Assembly (NCBI GenBank): GCA_964396785.1
Contig: CAYNFU010000002.1
Location: forward strand, 3,572-67,571
Source of the DNA: RBG-16-42-24 sp964396785
GTDB lineage: Bacteria; Patescibacteriota; Microgenomatia; UBA8517
Direction: 5' to 3'
DNA length: 64,000 nt
Shown one piece after another: positions 1 through 9,395 of this stretch. How positions within the stretch are numbered: the first letter of the stretch is position 1; each line of letters starts with the position of its first letter. The translations under genes were made by a program, and so were the position numbers. The notes beneath the pieces are model-generated. The model had not been told where the DNA came from. It searched no databases and worked only from the letters and a program-made list of their open reading frames with translations.

Positions 1-137
1 TTAAAGCTTGGGGAGCAAAAGTCACTTTTGACTATACTGTTGAACGAGGTGGTGAGATAATTTACGAAAAGACTTTCGTCTCAAACTTCCGACCTTGGCA
101 AGCGATTTTCCTAAGAGGGGTCGGCCCTACGCTCTAG
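1..137 (+). CDS. C-terminal fragment of a VanW-like cell-wall protein (partial)
   Basis: An open frame enters from the left edge (codons from base 3) and ends at TAG 135-137, giving about 44 residues. The tail contains YTVERGGEIIYEKTFVSNF followed by RPWQAIFLRG, which resembles the C-terminus of VanW/G5-type extracellular proteins, where a basic-aromatic motif of the type TFxSNYRPW is common. Only the end is visible, so the family call is an inference from this short motif. It converges with, and overlaps by about 11 bp, the minus-strand gene ending at 127. Confidence 0.5.
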   Translation, partial: KAWGAKVTFDYTVERGGEIIYEKTFVSNFRPWQAIFLRGVGPTL

Positions 138-651
138 CCAACTTCCTTCCAAGCTTCGCAATAAGAAGTGCATCCGCCAGAGTCAACGGGGCATCCTGGC
201 TCATTCTTTCTTGAAGATAGAAAGCCAGACGTGTGGGGTCTGTTGTTATAACAAACGACGCTACCTTAGATTTTCTTTGTAAGGAAATCCCTCTTGCAAC
301 CCCTAAGTCGTATGCAAATGTAATTCTCACTTCCCCATTCCTGCCATTAAAATCCAAGGCCCGTTGAGTCTCGGCCGAAAGGCCTTGAAGCTGTCTTGAG
401 TTTGAGGGTAGTTCGAAGTAGTCTATTCCGGTCTCTCGATCAGTCCTGGGATAAATGTGCGTACTTGTCTTAATAAGGTCCAGTTCCCAATTTATAGCTT
501 CTACGGAAGGTTGCTCGGATTCTTGTGTTTCTTGCCTTTGTGGTAAAACCCTCGGTTGGGCAATTCCGAGTCTCATTCTTAATTTATTGACGAGGGACAG
601 TTCTCGTACGCGTTCCATCTCAATTTTATTTTGAAACCATATCAAACTCAT
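127..651 (-). CDS. hypothetical protein
   Basis: About 174 residues with no recognised domain. No signal peptide or membrane segment is obvious. The N-terminal third is basic (VNKLRMRLGIAQPRV) and the rest is mixed, ending in a helix-like TLADALLIAKLGRKLARA. The frame can be extended to a TTG at 663, but ATG at 651 or 618 is more likely. It is divergent from the DedA gene, with starts only about 35 bp apart. Function unknown. Confidence 0.6.
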   Translation of the reverse strand: MSLIWFQNKIEMERVRELSLVNKLRMRLGIAQPRVLPQRQETQESEQPSVEAINWELDLIKTSTHIYPRTDRETGIDYFELPSNSRQLQGLSAETQRALDFNGRNGEVRITFAYDLGVARGISLQRKSKVASFVITTDPTRLAFYLQERMSQDAPLTLADALLIAKLGRKLARA

Positions 652-671
652 GTAAATACGCAATTTTCATA

Positions 672-677
672 TATACT
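672..677 (+). promoter_or_regulatory. -10 element (TATACT) of the DedA-tsaD operon
   Basis: TATACT lies 9 nt before a GTG codon at 687. If it is the -10, the TTG at 678 cannot be in the transcript and GTG 687 becomes the likely start with almost no 5' UTR. Confidence 0.5.
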
Positions 678-686
678 TTGTTTATT

Positions 687-1301
687 GTGGGAATTTTAGA
701 TTTAATAAACGCCGTTGAAGGCATTTATTTGCTCTACGGTTATACCATCGCCTTTTTGGCAAGTCTTATTGAAATTTCTCCCATGGGTTGGACGATTCCG
801 GGAGGGACACTTCTAGCCCTCGGAGGATTTTATGCCTATTCGGGAAAACTATCCCTTTTGGGAATACTACTTTTTTCTTGGCTCGGCGCATGGTCAACGT
901 TCATTTTGGCCTATCTTTTGGGCAATTCTACGGGTTACGCTTTAGTTAAAAAATTCCGGCAGGAAGAAAAAGCTAAAAAGGCAAAGCTACTTTTAGAAAG
1001 ACACGGAGCAACAATTCTAACAACTTCGATGATGGCAAACTTCACTAGATTTTGGGTCGCCTACATCGCCGGAACAGAAGGCTACAGTTTTCTGAGATTC
1101 CTCTTCTATTCCGCGGTAGCTTCTCTTGCCTGGTCTTCACTAATGGTTGTAGTCGGATACCTCGCCGGAAGTGAAAGGGCGCGGCTTGAATGGGTACTTG
1201 CAAAGTTGGGAATTTTATCTTGGATAATTTTTGTGGCAGTTGGGATATTTCTTTATCTTATGGCTCGCCGGGATTTTAAGGCTGTAAAGCAAGAAAAATA
1301 A
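687..1301 (+). CDS. DedA family (SNARE-associated/VTT domain) membrane protein
   Basis: A polytopic inner-membrane protein of about 204 residues. The N-terminal part shows the DedA pattern of an acidic residue before a conserved glycine-proline stretch (LIEISPMGWTIPGG), followed by the GNSTGYALVKKF segment that corresponds to the conserved G-x-x-G-Y region. Further hydrophobic helices follow near residues 110-150 and 170-190. DedA proteins are lipid-scramblase-like or transport proteins needed for envelope homeostasis; the substrate here cannot be read. I chose GTG 687 over TTG 678 because a TATACT box ends at 677. Its stop overlaps the tsaD start as TAATG, so the two are translationally coupled. 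Confidence 0.8.
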   Translation: MGILDLINAVEGIYLLYGYTIAFLASLIEISPMGWTIPGGTLLALGGFYAYSGKLSLLGILLFSWLGAWSTFILAYLLGNSTGYALVKKFRQEEKAKKAKLLLERHGATILTTSMMANFTRFWVAYIAGTEGYSFLRFLFYSAVASLAWSSLMVVVGYLAGSERARLEWVLAKLGILSWIIFVAVGIFLYLMARRDFKAVKQEK

Positions 1302-2317
1302 TGCTTACTCTCGGAATTGAAACATCCTGCGACGAAACAGCCGCTTCAGTCGTCAAAGATGGTTGCGAAATTATCTCGAATGTCGTTGCAACCTCAGTCG
1401 AAATGCACAGCAAAACCGGCGGAATTATTCCAGAAAAAGCAGCCCGCGAACAAGTAAAAAGTATTATTCCCGTAATTGAACTTGCCCTAAAGGAGGCGGG
1501 TGTAAATAAAGATGAAATTAATGCAATAGCAGTTACAGTCGGACCCGGCTTAATAGGGTCACTCTTGGTCGGAGTCGAAACGGCCAAGACCTTATCCTTT
1601 ATCTGGAAGAAGCCCATTATCCCGGTTAATCACCTCGTTGCCCACATTTATGCCAACTTCCTAACTGTGAGTCCCCAATTTCCCGCCCTGGCCCTCGTTG
1701 TTTCTGGCGGGCACACGGATTTGGTTCAAGTACGTGGGCACGGAAAACTAAAATGGATTGGAGGAACCAGGGACGACGCAGCTGGAGAAGCATTTGATAA
1801 GAGTGCTAGGCTTCTGGGACTTCCCTACCCCGGTGGCCCCTCTATTTCAAAAAGTGCGGCTAAATTTTTGAGCAAAAATCCTAAAGCCAGGCTAACTATG
1901 TTTCCTCGGCCAATTATTGATGAGAGAAATTTTGACTGGAGTTTTTCTGGATTAAAAACAGCAGTGTTAAGAGAAGTTACAAGTAATAAAAAGGGGGCAA
2001 CGACGGAACTCCTTGCGGCAAACGTTCAAGAAGCTATAGTTGATGTTTTAGTCAAAAAAACACTGCGTGCCGCAGTTAAACTCAAACCAAAATCGCTGCT
2101 TCTTGCGGGAGGTGTTGCTGCAAATCAAAGATTGACCGAGAAGTTTAAACTAGAAATAAATAACTTGAAATTGGATATAGACTTTAGAGTTCCTCCACCT
2201 TTCCTTTGTACGGATAATGCGGCCTATATCGCAGCTTACGCTTTCTATAACCACTCCCCCAACCCCTGGGAGAGAGTTGCGGCTAATCCCGAACTTACCA
2301 TCACTTCTCAAGCATAG
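1301..2317 (+). CDS. tsaD: tRNA N6-adenosine threonylcarbamoyltransferase
   Basis: Catalyses transfer of the threonylcarbamoyl group to A37 of ANN-decoding tRNAs (t6A). 338 residues, a full-length Kae1/TsaD protein of the ASKHA fold. Visible motifs are GIETSCDETA at the N-terminus, HSKTGGIIPE, the metal-binding NHLVAH, SGGHTDLV, DDAAGEAFDK, PGGPSISK, SFSGLKTAV, GGVAANQRL and CTDNAAYIA. The last histidine of the HxxxGGxxPExxxRxH signature is a glutamine here (AREQ). The start overlaps the DedA stop by one base. The valS promoter begins directly after its stop. Confidence 0.95.
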   Translation: MLTLGIETSCDETAASVVKDGCEIISNVVATSVEMHSKTGGIIPEKAAREQVKSIIPVIELALKEAGVNKDEINAIAVTVGPGLIGSLLVGVETAKTLSFIWKKPIIPVNHLVAHIYANFLTVSPQFPALALVVSGGHTDLVQVRGHGKLKWIGGTRDDAAGEAFDKSARLLGLPYPGGPSISKSAAKFLSKNPKARLTMFPRPIIDERNFDWSFSGLKTAVLREVTSNKKGATTELLAANVQEAIVDVLVKKTLRAAVKLKPKSLLLAGGVAANQRLTEKFKLEINNLKLDIDFRVPPPFLCTDNAAYIAAYAFYNHSPNPWERVAANPELTITSQA

Positions 2318-2323
2318 TATAAT
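2318..2323 (+). promoter_or_regulatory. -10 element TATAAT of valS
   Basis: Perfect TATAAT immediately downstream of the tsaD stop, with 11 nt to the valS ATG. This predicts a 5' UTR of only about 4-5 nt. Confidence 0.6.
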
Positions 2324-2334
2324 TCGAACAAGCG

Positions 2335-4410
2335 ATGGACAAAGTTTACGACCATACAAAATTTGAGGCCGAAACTTACAGACTTTGGGAAAAATCTGGG
2401 GCATTTACCGCCAGGGTGGACAAGAAAAAGAAGCCCTTCACGATTATCATGCCCCCACCAAATGCCAGTGACCCTCTTCATATTGGCCACGCAAGAGAAG
2501 TCGCTACTCAAGATATTCTTACGCGCTATCACAGAATGAAGGGAGAGTCTAGCCTTTGGCTTCCGGGGGCCGATCACGCTGGAATCGAAACCCAATTTAT
2601 TTTCGAGAAAAAACTCCAAAAAGAAGGAAAATCCAGATTCGATTTTGACAGAGAAACTCTATTTAAAATGATTTGGGATTACGTACAGGAAAATAAATCG
2701 GTAATGGAGGCACAATTAAAAACTTTAGGTGCATCCTGCGACTGGACCCGCTACAAGTTTACTCTCGACCCTGACATAGTAAAAATCGTCTATAAAACCT
2801 TTAAACGTTTGTACGCTGACGGCCTGATTTATAGAGGAGAAAGAATTGTAAATTACTGTCCCCGTTGCGGCACAGCGTTTTCTCAGCTAGAAGTAGACTC
2901 CGTTGAAAGAGTTGACCCGCTCTACTATTTGGACTATGGGGAAGTAAGTATTGCTACAACCAGACCCGAAACGATATTTGCCGATGTAGCTATCGCGGTT
3001 AATCCAGACGACGTTAGATATAAGCATCTGATAGGAAAAACCGCTACCCTCCCTTTAATAGGAAGAAAACTACCAATAATTGCAGATTCTTTGGTCGACA
3101 AAGACTTTGGAACAGGCGCTCTAAAAATTACTCCTGGTCATGACGCAACCGACTTTGAAATTGGCCAGAAACATAACCTTTCGGCCCTGTATGTTATTGA
3201 CTCCGTCGGCCGCATGGTAAATACGCCGGCAAAATATATTGGACTAAAGGCACTCGATGCAAGGAACTTGGTAGTTGAGGATCTAAGGGCAAAGGGTCTT
3301 ATTAAAAAAGTTCAAAACATTAAGCACGTCGTTGGAGTTTGTTACAGAGATAAGGGCCTAATAGAACCAACAATTTCAAAACAATGGTTTGTCAAAGTTT
3401 CTCCTCTAACTAAACCCGCCCTTAAAGCAATAAGGGAAGGTCAAGTTTCTTTTGCGGCCAAGAAATACGAAAAGATTGCCATCCACTGGCTTAAAAATTT
3501 GAAAGACTGGAATATCTCAAGACAAATTGTTTGGGGAATTCGAATCCCAGCCTGGCGCTGCGATAGGTGTCTTGAGTGGACCATTACCGAAGGCACTCCA
3601 CCCGAAAAATGCGAAGCATGTTCACATGCTGGGTTAACTCAAGACCCTGACACGTTTGACACCTGGTTTTCTTCAGGTCAATGGCCATTTGCTACGCTCC
3701 AAACTACAAAACATGAAGACTTTGAATACTTTTACCCAACTTCAGTCATGAATCCAGCCTACGACATACTCCCCTTCTGGGTCATTAGAATGGTTATGCT
3801 TGGTCTTTATGTAACAGGTGAGCCTCCATTCAAAGAAGTTTTGCTTCACGGATTGGTTAGAGACAAATTTGGAGTAAAAATAAGTAAATCCAAGGGCAAC
3901 ATCATAAATCCCATCGAAATGGTTCAAAAATATGGAGCAGACGCCTTAAGGGTTGCTCTAATTTGGGGGTCGCTTGTCGAAAACGATAATTCTGTTTCAG
4001 AAGAAAATATTAAAGGACAGAGAAATTTTGCCAATAAAATTTGGAATGTTTCGCGTTTCGTTCTAATGTCCCCACAAGCTAAAAAGGCCAAACGAAACGA
4101 AGACGACCTTGAAATAATTAAACATTTAAAATTTACTTCCAAAAGGGTCACAAAACTCCTCGAAAAGTATCGATTAAATGAAGCGGCTGAAGAGCTTTAC
4201 GATTTTGTCTGGCATAAATTTGCAGATGTCTATATTGAAAAAACCAAAGGAAGACGGGAAGAAGCCCAAAAAACTTTAGAGCTCGTTCTTCAAGAAAGTC
4301 TAAAGCTTCTCCACCCTTTTATGCCTTTTGTAACTGAAGTAATTTGGCAGGAAGGGGCCAAGCGATTCGACTCCCCCACCCTAATTTCCGCCCCCTGGCC
4401 AAAATCTTAA
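2335..4410 (+). CDS. valS: valyl-tRNA synthetase, compact form
   Basis: Charges tRNA-Val. Class Ia synthetase with the HIGH motif in PPPNASDPLHIGHARE near residue 42 and the KMSKS motif as KISKSKGN near residue 517. The signature LGASCDWTRYKFTLD and DTFDTWFSSGQWPF favour valine over isoleucine or leucine specificity. Two zinc-knuckle-like cysteine pairs are seen (CPRCGTAF and CDRC...CEAC). The editing CP1 domain is present (TTRPETIFADVAIAVNP and GTGALKITPGHDATDFEIG). At 691 residues it is about 200 shorter than typical bacterial ValS and ends after the anticodon-binding domain, so the C-terminal coiled-coil arm is missing. The next gene converges and overlaps its end by 4 bp. Confidence 0.94.
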   Translation: MDKVYDHTKFEAETYRLWEKSGAFTARVDKKKKPFTIIMPPPNASDPLHIGHAREVATQDILTRYHRMKGESSLWLPGADHAGIETQFIFEKKLQKEGKSRFDFDRETLFKMIWDYVQENKSVMEAQLKTLGASCDWTRYKFTLDPDIVKIVYKTFKRLYADGLIYRGERIVNYCPRCGTAFSQLEVDSVERVDPLYYLDYGEVSIATTRPETIFADVAIAVNPDDVRYKHLIGKTATLPLIGRKLPIIADSLVDKDFGTGALKITPGHDATDFEIGQKHNLSALYVIDSVGRMVNTPAKYIGLKALDARNLVVEDLRAKGLIKKVQNIKHVVGVCYRDKGLIEPTISKQWFVKVSPLTKPALKAIREGQVSFAAKKYEKIAIHWLKNLKDWNISRQIVWGIRIPAWRCDRCLEWTITEGTPPEKCEACSHAGLTQDPDTFDTWFSSGQWPFATLQTTKHEDFEYFYPTSVMNPAYDILPFWVIRMVMLGLYVTGEPPFKEVLLHGLVRDKFGVKISKSKGNIINPIEMVQKYGADALRVALIWGSLVENDNSVSEENIKGQRNFANKIWNVSRFVLMSPQAKKAKRNEDDLEIIKHLKFTSKRVTKLLEKYRLNEAAEELYDFVWHKFADVYIEKTKGRREEAQKTLELVLQESLKLLHPFMPFVTEVIWQEGAKRFDSPTLISAPWPKS

Positions 4411-5210
4411 GGCCCAAGGGTCACTGTCATCAAGATTTTTTCGGAAGTTGTGGTAAATCCTGCGTTAGTTGGATCCTTAGTTGCGTCTATTATCTCCAAG
4501 TAAAGAGATTCATTTATGGCCACATAATAATAATCTCCCCTCACGTAACCCTGAACACGAAATGCGTATCCGCTTTCTCCTGCTACAGATGCCACAACGG
4601 GCTGTGTCGTCTCAAATACTTCCTTGAGTTGTAAGTATTTCTCATCAGCCGTTTCTTTTAGGGTCTTCCCCTCGGGGTCAAATACCCTAAAAGACATAGA
4701 GAGACCGTCATAAAATTCAGTCCCCTCTTTTTGTGTTGGACCCCACTGGCTAACGACAATTGACCCATCGTCGTACTCCTTTATTTCTCCCTCCAGAGGG
4801 TACTTAAAAGAAAATTGTCCCTCTTTTTTATAAGTCAGCCAATCCTCGGTTCCTTCAACCACTTGGGGTTCGGAAGTTATAGTTTCGCTAAACTCCTCGT
4901 TGGGGGGAGCAGACTCTTGAGTAGTTTCTGTCTTAGGGGAAATAAGCTCGGGCACTTTTCCCGACCCTAAAAAGTAGGCTGAGGCTGCCAAAATAAGAAG
5001 AATAACCAGGCCCAAGATAACCCATATAAATATTTTGCCCCGCCCTCCCTTGTTGGGATTTACTGTTCCCATTACGCTAGTTTGAGGAGTTTGACTTACC
5101 CCCACCGCTGGAGCTTCCGTACCCGGCATAGGTGGAGAAGGGTTTGTTTGCTGGGGAGTCGGGGTAATACCTCCTTGATTCTGGGAGCTTTCTTCTTCCA
5201 TACTAACCAT
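4407..5210 (-). CDS. membrane-anchored protein with proline-rich N-terminus
   Basis: 267 residues. A cytoplasmic, proline- and glutamine-rich N-terminus (about residues 1-60) precedes one transmembrane helix (IFIWVILGLVILLILAASAYF). An acidic linker and an extracytoplasmic domain follow that resembles PsbP-like or lipoprotein-type folds (YKKEGQFSFKYPLEGEIKEYDDGSIVV). The family is common in Patescibacteria, but its function is unknown. A second ATG three codons in (5201) fits a TAGTAT box better. It is divergent from the gene starting at 5222, with only 11 bp between the starts. Confidence 0.75.
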   Translation of the reverse strand: MVSMEEESSQNQGGITPTPQQTNPSPPMPGTEAPAVGVSQTPQTSVMGTVNPNKGGRGKIFIWVILGLVILLILAASAYFLGSGKVPELISPKTETTQESAPPNEEFSETITSEPQVVEGTEDWLTYKKEGQFSFKYPLEGEIKEYDDGSIVVSQWGPTQKEGTEFYDGLSMSFRVFDPEGKTLKETADEKYLQLKEVFETTQPVVASVAGESGYAFRVQGYVRGDYYYVAINESLYLEIIDATKDPTNAGFTTTSEKILMTVTLGP

Positions 5211-5221
5211 ACTACTAAGTT

Positions 5222-5572
5222 GTGATAAACCAAGTCAACAACAGGATTAATTTGAGAAAAAATGGAGTCCCTACTTTCCTATTTATTTTGGCATCTTTCC
5301 TACTTATTATTTTAAGTTCTTTAATCCTACTTACTAACTCCTCCCCTCCAACTAAAGTTCTCGCTGCAAATTATGACTTAGAGGAGGAAATGGTTTTTTG
5401 GGAAAATATTATCCATAAGTACCCTACCTACGTCGACGGCCTAGTCAGGCTTTCTTTTCTTGAGATTCAAAGAGGGAATATCACTAAAGCACAAAATTAC
5501 TTACTTATGGCTTTAAAACTAAACCCAAATGCAAAAAGTGTTATCGAAGCCAAAAAGACTTTAGGCCTCTGA
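5222..5572 (+). CDS. membrane-anchored TPR-like protein
   Basis: 116 residues from a GTG start. One N-terminal transmembrane segment (FLFILASFLLIILSSLILL) is followed by one to two tetratricopeptide-like helices (YPTYVDGLVRLSFLEIQRGN and KAQNYLLMALKLNPNAKSV). It is probably a small extracytoplasmic scaffold. It converges with the L25 gene, overlapping it by 12 bp. Confidence 0.7.
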   Translation: MINQVNNRINLRKNGVPTFLFILASFLLIILSSLILLTNSSPPTKVLAANYDLEEEMVFWENIIHKYPTYVDGLVRLSFLEIQRGNITKAQNYLLMALKLNPNAKSVIEAKKTLGL

Positions 5573-6271
5573 CGAAGTTTCTTTTTCTTGAGGAGCCTCT
5601 TTCGGAGCTTCTCCACCTGCTTCAGGAACGGCTTCTCCTTCGGGCGCTACCCCGGCTTCTCCTTCGACGACAGCTTCCTCGGCTGGCGGAGCTTCCTCTT
5701 CAATCTTTTGAGGAGGTTCAACTTTGGCCACAATTTTTTCAGTGTCGTCTTTAATGCTTACCTTTGTCTTATCAACCTTAATGTCTTTTAAGTAAATCGC
5801 CTGATCAACGTCGGCGAGGGTTGAAATATCGACTTCAAATTTTTCGGGTAGGTCGGTAGGAAGAGCTTCGACTTCAACCTCGGTTACATACTGAACAACA
5901 GTACCAACCCCGTTCTTCTCACAAGGTGCTTGCCCTACAAACTCAACTGGGACTCCGGCTGTAATTTTCTCTTTAAGGTCTACTTTTCTAAAGTCAACGT
6001 GAACTAAAGAATCGCTAACTGGATCTTTTTGAAGATTGGCAACAAGTACGGAAATGTCATCTTTCTTGCCTTTTCCAAAAGAGAGATTTATAACCCCAGT
6101 TTCTCCGGCTTCCTTGTATACCGGTAAAAATTCATTCAATTTTACTTGAAGAGCAATGGATTTTATTTTCTTTCCATAGAGATTTCCCGGAAGTATTCCC
6201 CCTTGCCTTAGGGTCTTAACTTTCCTTCCCAGAACGTCCCTTTTTTGAGCTGAAAGCTGTTGAATATCCAT
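5561..6271 (-). CDS. rplY: 50S ribosomal protein L25/TL5 (Ctc)
   Basis: Binds 5S rRNA in the large subunit. About 236 residues. The N-terminal L25 domain begins LSAQKRDVLGRKVKTLRQGG, and the TL5-type C-terminal beta domain contains VEVEALPTDLPEKFEVDIS followed by YLKDIKVDK. It ends in a low-complexity Glu/Ala/Pro tail of about 50 residues. ATG at 6271 overlaps the stop of the upstream DUF4012 gene (TAATG), and the frame two codons further starts only with TTG, so 6271 is preferred. Confidence 0.9.
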   Translation of the reverse strand: MDIQQLSAQKRDVLGRKVKTLRQGGILPGNLYGKKIKSIALQVKLNEFLPVYKEAGETGVINLSFGKGKKDDISVLVANLQKDPVSDSLVHVDFRKVDLKEKITAGVPVEFVGQAPCEKNGVGTVVQYVTEVEVEALPTDLPEKFEVDISTLADVDQAIYLKDIKVDKTKVSIKDDTEKIVAKVEPPQKIEEEAPPAEEAVVEGEAGVAPEGEAVPEAGGEAPKEAPQEKETSSEA

Positions 6272-8859
6272 TACCAATAAATGCGAGAGACAAAATCTCT
6301 CGCTAGGAAGGCATTATAACGGAAGCTTGCCTCTTGGGTCAAGCTCTCTTGAAAATTAGAAGCCTTTATTGTAAGCGGATAATCCTCGGTACCCGCTTGT
6401 TTACGCACAATAAATCTATACTCACCTGACTCTCTTATTTTTTCGGGAAGAGGACTTTGCCAAGAAAAAACTAAAACTCCAGATTCTTGCGGGGATAGAA
6501 TTACATAAACTCCAACTTCCTTGCGGTCTCTTACTATTTGCTCCTCACCTTCCAACTCTAAAGACGAGGATTGGCGAATAAATTTTACTTTCCCAAATAT
6601 AGCCTCTTGTGGCCCAAACGCCCTTACATATACTTTGTATATTCCTTTTTCTCCGAGCGGAATTTCTGCATCGTTTTTAAGATTAAGCCTTAGTTCTCTT
6701 TTAATCATGCCGTTCTCAATATTTACTAAAACGTCGAGCGCTCTTGTAATATAAAGGTTTGCTTTATTCACTCCGACATTGGCTTCAACGACCCCGAGTG
6801 AATCTGTATAACAATTATTTCCACACGTCCCCTCCACTTGGGGGAAAGCTCCATCCCAACCCAAGGAAGTGAGTTGATCGTTGGTCTCTTTTTGGTGAAT
6901 AAATATTTGAATATGTCTCCCTTCTAAATTTTGCAGAGTATTTTTTGCAAAAGAGAGCATCTTGCTTCCCCTAACTTCCCTAATATTCTCCATCAAGGCC
7001 CTTGAGAGGGCTGTAAGAAAACTGGACTTTTTGGTAGAGCCGGGGAAGAAATTTTCTTCTACCTCTCGCTGCGTTACTTCGTACAGGTTCTCCTCATCAA
7101 CCGTCAGTTCGTAGTCGGCAACTTTCATAGGCCCCGTTAAAGAAATTAAGCTCTTTACAAATTCGAGGTCAATCCCGACGACTCCGTCTACTTTTTCGTC
7201 TATCTCTTTATCTAAAAACCATTCAGCCCGGGCCGAGGAAACGCTAAAGTCGGGGTCCCAATTGGAGTCCCTAAGAAACCAGTTTGCCTCACCCAAATAT
7301 CGCTTTATTGCTAAAGGAGGTTCGACGTGTCCCTTAAGCTGTCCGTCGGCTTCAAAGACATCCCAAACTTCAATATTTGAAAGCCTACCACCCTCAACCG
7401 AGACTAAAGAAAAGGAACCGATATATCCACCCGTTGGCCTTAACTCCATGTTATTTTGAAAAAGGACGAGGTATTTCTTGGGATGTGTGGCTCCCAACAG
7501 TTCCGGCAAGTTCTCAATAATTTGAGAGATAGGTATGAGCATCCCGCGGATCCTTTCAACCTCCAAAGTATTAAAGGCACCCCTCAATGTTTTGGAAAGA
7601 AGGGGTTGAGAGTTAATCTCCCCCAAAATAAAACCAGACTCCTTGTATATGTAATCAATTTCTGAAGATATATTCTCTGAATAATCCGAAACGTTATAGC
7701 TTTCGTCTCCAAAAAACTTATTTAAAAGTGTCTTTGTATTTTGGGAAAGAGTGTAACCCCTAATGGCCAAAGCTGCAGATCTTTCAAGAATCTCAGAAGC
7801 GCTACTTGGAATTTCTAACACTTTATCGGCCTTTGGAATTTCTCCCAAAATCCCAAATCCAATTGAGGAAGTATTAGCAAAGACCCGGGATACCTTCAGT
7901 GTTTCTTTGGCCCAACTCGTTTTTCCGTTTCTATAAAGGGCTATGGATGCACCAAAAAATCCAACCGAAGTTATAAGAGCGAGGAAAGGCAGAAATAAAC
8001 AAATAACCACAAGGGCTGAAAGTTTTTGCAAACTGGAAACCCTCTTTTTAATGTTAGAAGATACTGGTTTTTGCATCGCTAATAAAAAGTCTTTAGTTTC
8101 GCCTACCCCCTCAAGTTCTCCCATCGAGATCTCCTCCCCGATAGATGCGAGGAGATACTTTCTGTATCTTTTTCTTTTTTTGTCTAACTCAGGAGTCTCA
8201 ACTTTTATTTTTTCTATGAAGGCTAGGGGAGAAATACTTTCCCCAACCAAAGTCATTTCAGTAGGGTATCCCAGTGAAAAAAGTATTTGCAATATTTTTT
8301 CCGAAGCACTCTCAGAAAAGACAGGTTTAATATGAATGTCCTTATCTGGTAAATACACTTTCCGTTTATTAGCCACACTTTTAAGTGCAGCATAAATGAA
8401 ATAACTATTATCGGGGTGGATATGAGGACCTATGGTCTCGGAAAGGTATACTCTCTTGCCCGATAAATGTAGGGGTTGTGAAATTCCCGAAATTGCAGGG
8501 AGAAGTATTAAGTTTTTGGATCTTATTGAGGCTATTTTTTGGGATATTTTTAAGAGCTCTCTATTCACCTCGCTGTTAACGCGTTTTATGTCTTTCTGGG
8601 CGGCTCTAAAAAAATTATAAAGATAGATCACATAATCTAACCTTTCAATTCTTGGGATTTCACTTTCTTTAATTAACTCGAGGTTTACATTTTTTTTGAT
8701 ACTCCCTGAAACTCGCTTCCATACTTCAGTGTTTTTACTAAATAAAAAAACTTTGCATGACCTTTCTAAAAGATTTTGAACGACAGAAAAAGATAGCTCA
8801 TCAAGCTCCCCCAAAAAAAGTACAGAAGGTTTTCCGAAAGAAGAGAAAGATTCTGGCAT
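6271..8859 (-). CDS. DUF4012 family membrane protein
   Basis: About 862 residues from ATG 8859. The N-terminal about 250 residues look like a Rossmann/NAD-epimerase-like domain (PSVLFLGELDELSFSVVQNL, later LILLPAISGISQPL). One transmembrane segment follows near residues 275-300, and the C-terminal half is a DUF4012 domain (NNMELRPTGGYIGSFSLVSV near residue 470, then SNWDPDFSVSSARAEWFLD). DUF4012 proteins occur in Patescibacteria and Actinobacteria and are thought to act at the envelope or in exopolysaccharide biology. TATACC ends 5 nt before ATG 8859. The longer frame would start with TTG at 8916. Followed directly by rplY. Confidence 0.82.
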   Translation of the reverse strand: MPESFSSFGKPSVLFLGELDELSFSVVQNLLERSCKVFLFSKNTEVWKRVSGSIKKNVNLELIKESEIPRIERLDYVIYLYNFFRAAQKDIKRVNSEVNRELLKISQKIASIRSKNLILLPAISGISQPLHLSGKRVYLSETIGPHIHPDNSYFIYAALKSVANKRKVYLPDKDIHIKPVFSESASEKILQILFSLGYPTEMTLVGESISPLAFIEKIKVETPELDKKRKRYRKYLLASIGEEISMGELEGVGETKDFLLAMQKPVSSNIKKRVSSLQKLSALVVICLFLPFLALITSVGFFGASIALYRNGKTSWAKETLKVSRVFANTSSIGFGILGEIPKADKVLEIPSSASEILERSAALAIRGYTLSQNTKTLLNKFFGDESYNVSDYSENISSEIDYIYKESGFILGEINSQPLLSKTLRGAFNTLEVERIRGMLIPISQIIENLPELLGATHPKKYLVLFQNNMELRPTGGYIGSFSLVSVEGGRLSNIEVWDVFEADGQLKGHVEPPLAIKRYLGEANWFLRDSNWDPDFSVSSARAEWFLDKEIDEKVDGVVGIDLEFVKSLISLTGPMKVADYELTVDEENLYEVTQREVEENFFPGSTKKSSFLTALSRALMENIREVRGSKMLSFAKNTLQNLEGRHIQIFIHQKETNDQLTSLGWDGAFPQVEGTCGNNCYTDSLGVVEANVGVNKANLYITRALDVLVNIENGMIKRELRLNLKNDAEIPLGEKGIYKVYVRAFGPQEAIFGKVKFIRQSSSLELEGEEQIVRDRKEVGVYVILSPQESGVLVFSWQSPLPEKIRESGEYRFIVRKQAGTEDYPLTIKASNFQESLTQEASFRYNAFLARDFVSRIYW

Positions 8860-8948
8860 AGTCAGGTATAAAAGTTCACGAGAAAAATTCTTTGTTTCAA
8901 GTGACAGGTGGGCCAAATCGCAAAAAAATTTTCCGTGACGTGAAACTC

Positions 8949-9365
8949 TCAGACATTTTTCAAAGTTTGTTTAACCAAAAAATCTGCGTCTCCATTTCTC
9001 TCTCTGGGAATTAATTTATAGGAAATATTTTTTTGAGATTTTATTTCCAAAAGTTTTGCTTGTTCTAGAAGTTTTTTTAGGGTAGGGTTTTTTATTTTAA
9101 AAACTCCCAAAAGCTGGTTGGTTACTAATTGGGAGTCTAAAAAAAATATTATTGGTAAATCATTAATATCTTTACTATTTTGGTTTATCCAGGAAAGTGC
9201 CGCAATTACCCCACGGTATTCTGCCACGTTATTTGTTGCTTCCCCGATAAACTCACCCTTGGCGAATATCCTTTTACTCCCCCTTTTAACAATAAAGGCT
9301 GCGGCAGCCGGCCCGGGATTTCCCTTGGCTCCTCCATCACAATTGATAAATAGAGTTTCTCCCAC
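8949..9365 (-). CDS. rnhA: ribonuclease HI family protein
   Basis: Degrades RNA in RNA-DNA hybrids. 138 residues from GTG. The four acidic catalytic positions are visible: Asp in FINCDGGAKGNPG, Glu in NVAEYRGVIAAL, Asp in FFLDSQLVTNQL and the final Asp in ERNGDADFLVK. The short form, with GNPGPA and no basic protrusion, resembles the archaeal and Gram-positive RNase HI-like branch. A TAAACT box ends 7 nt before the GTG, so a leaderless message is plausible. Confidence 0.88.
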   Translation of the reverse strand: MGETLFINCDGGAKGNPGPAAAAFIVKRGSKRIFAKGEFIGEATNNVAEYRGVIAALSWINQNSKDINDLPIIFFLDSQLVTNQLLGVFKIKNPTLKKLLEQAKLLEIKSQKNISYKLIPRERNGDADFLVKQTLKNV

Positions 9366-9395
9366 AAAAGTCAGTTTAACACAAGTTAAAGCTCT

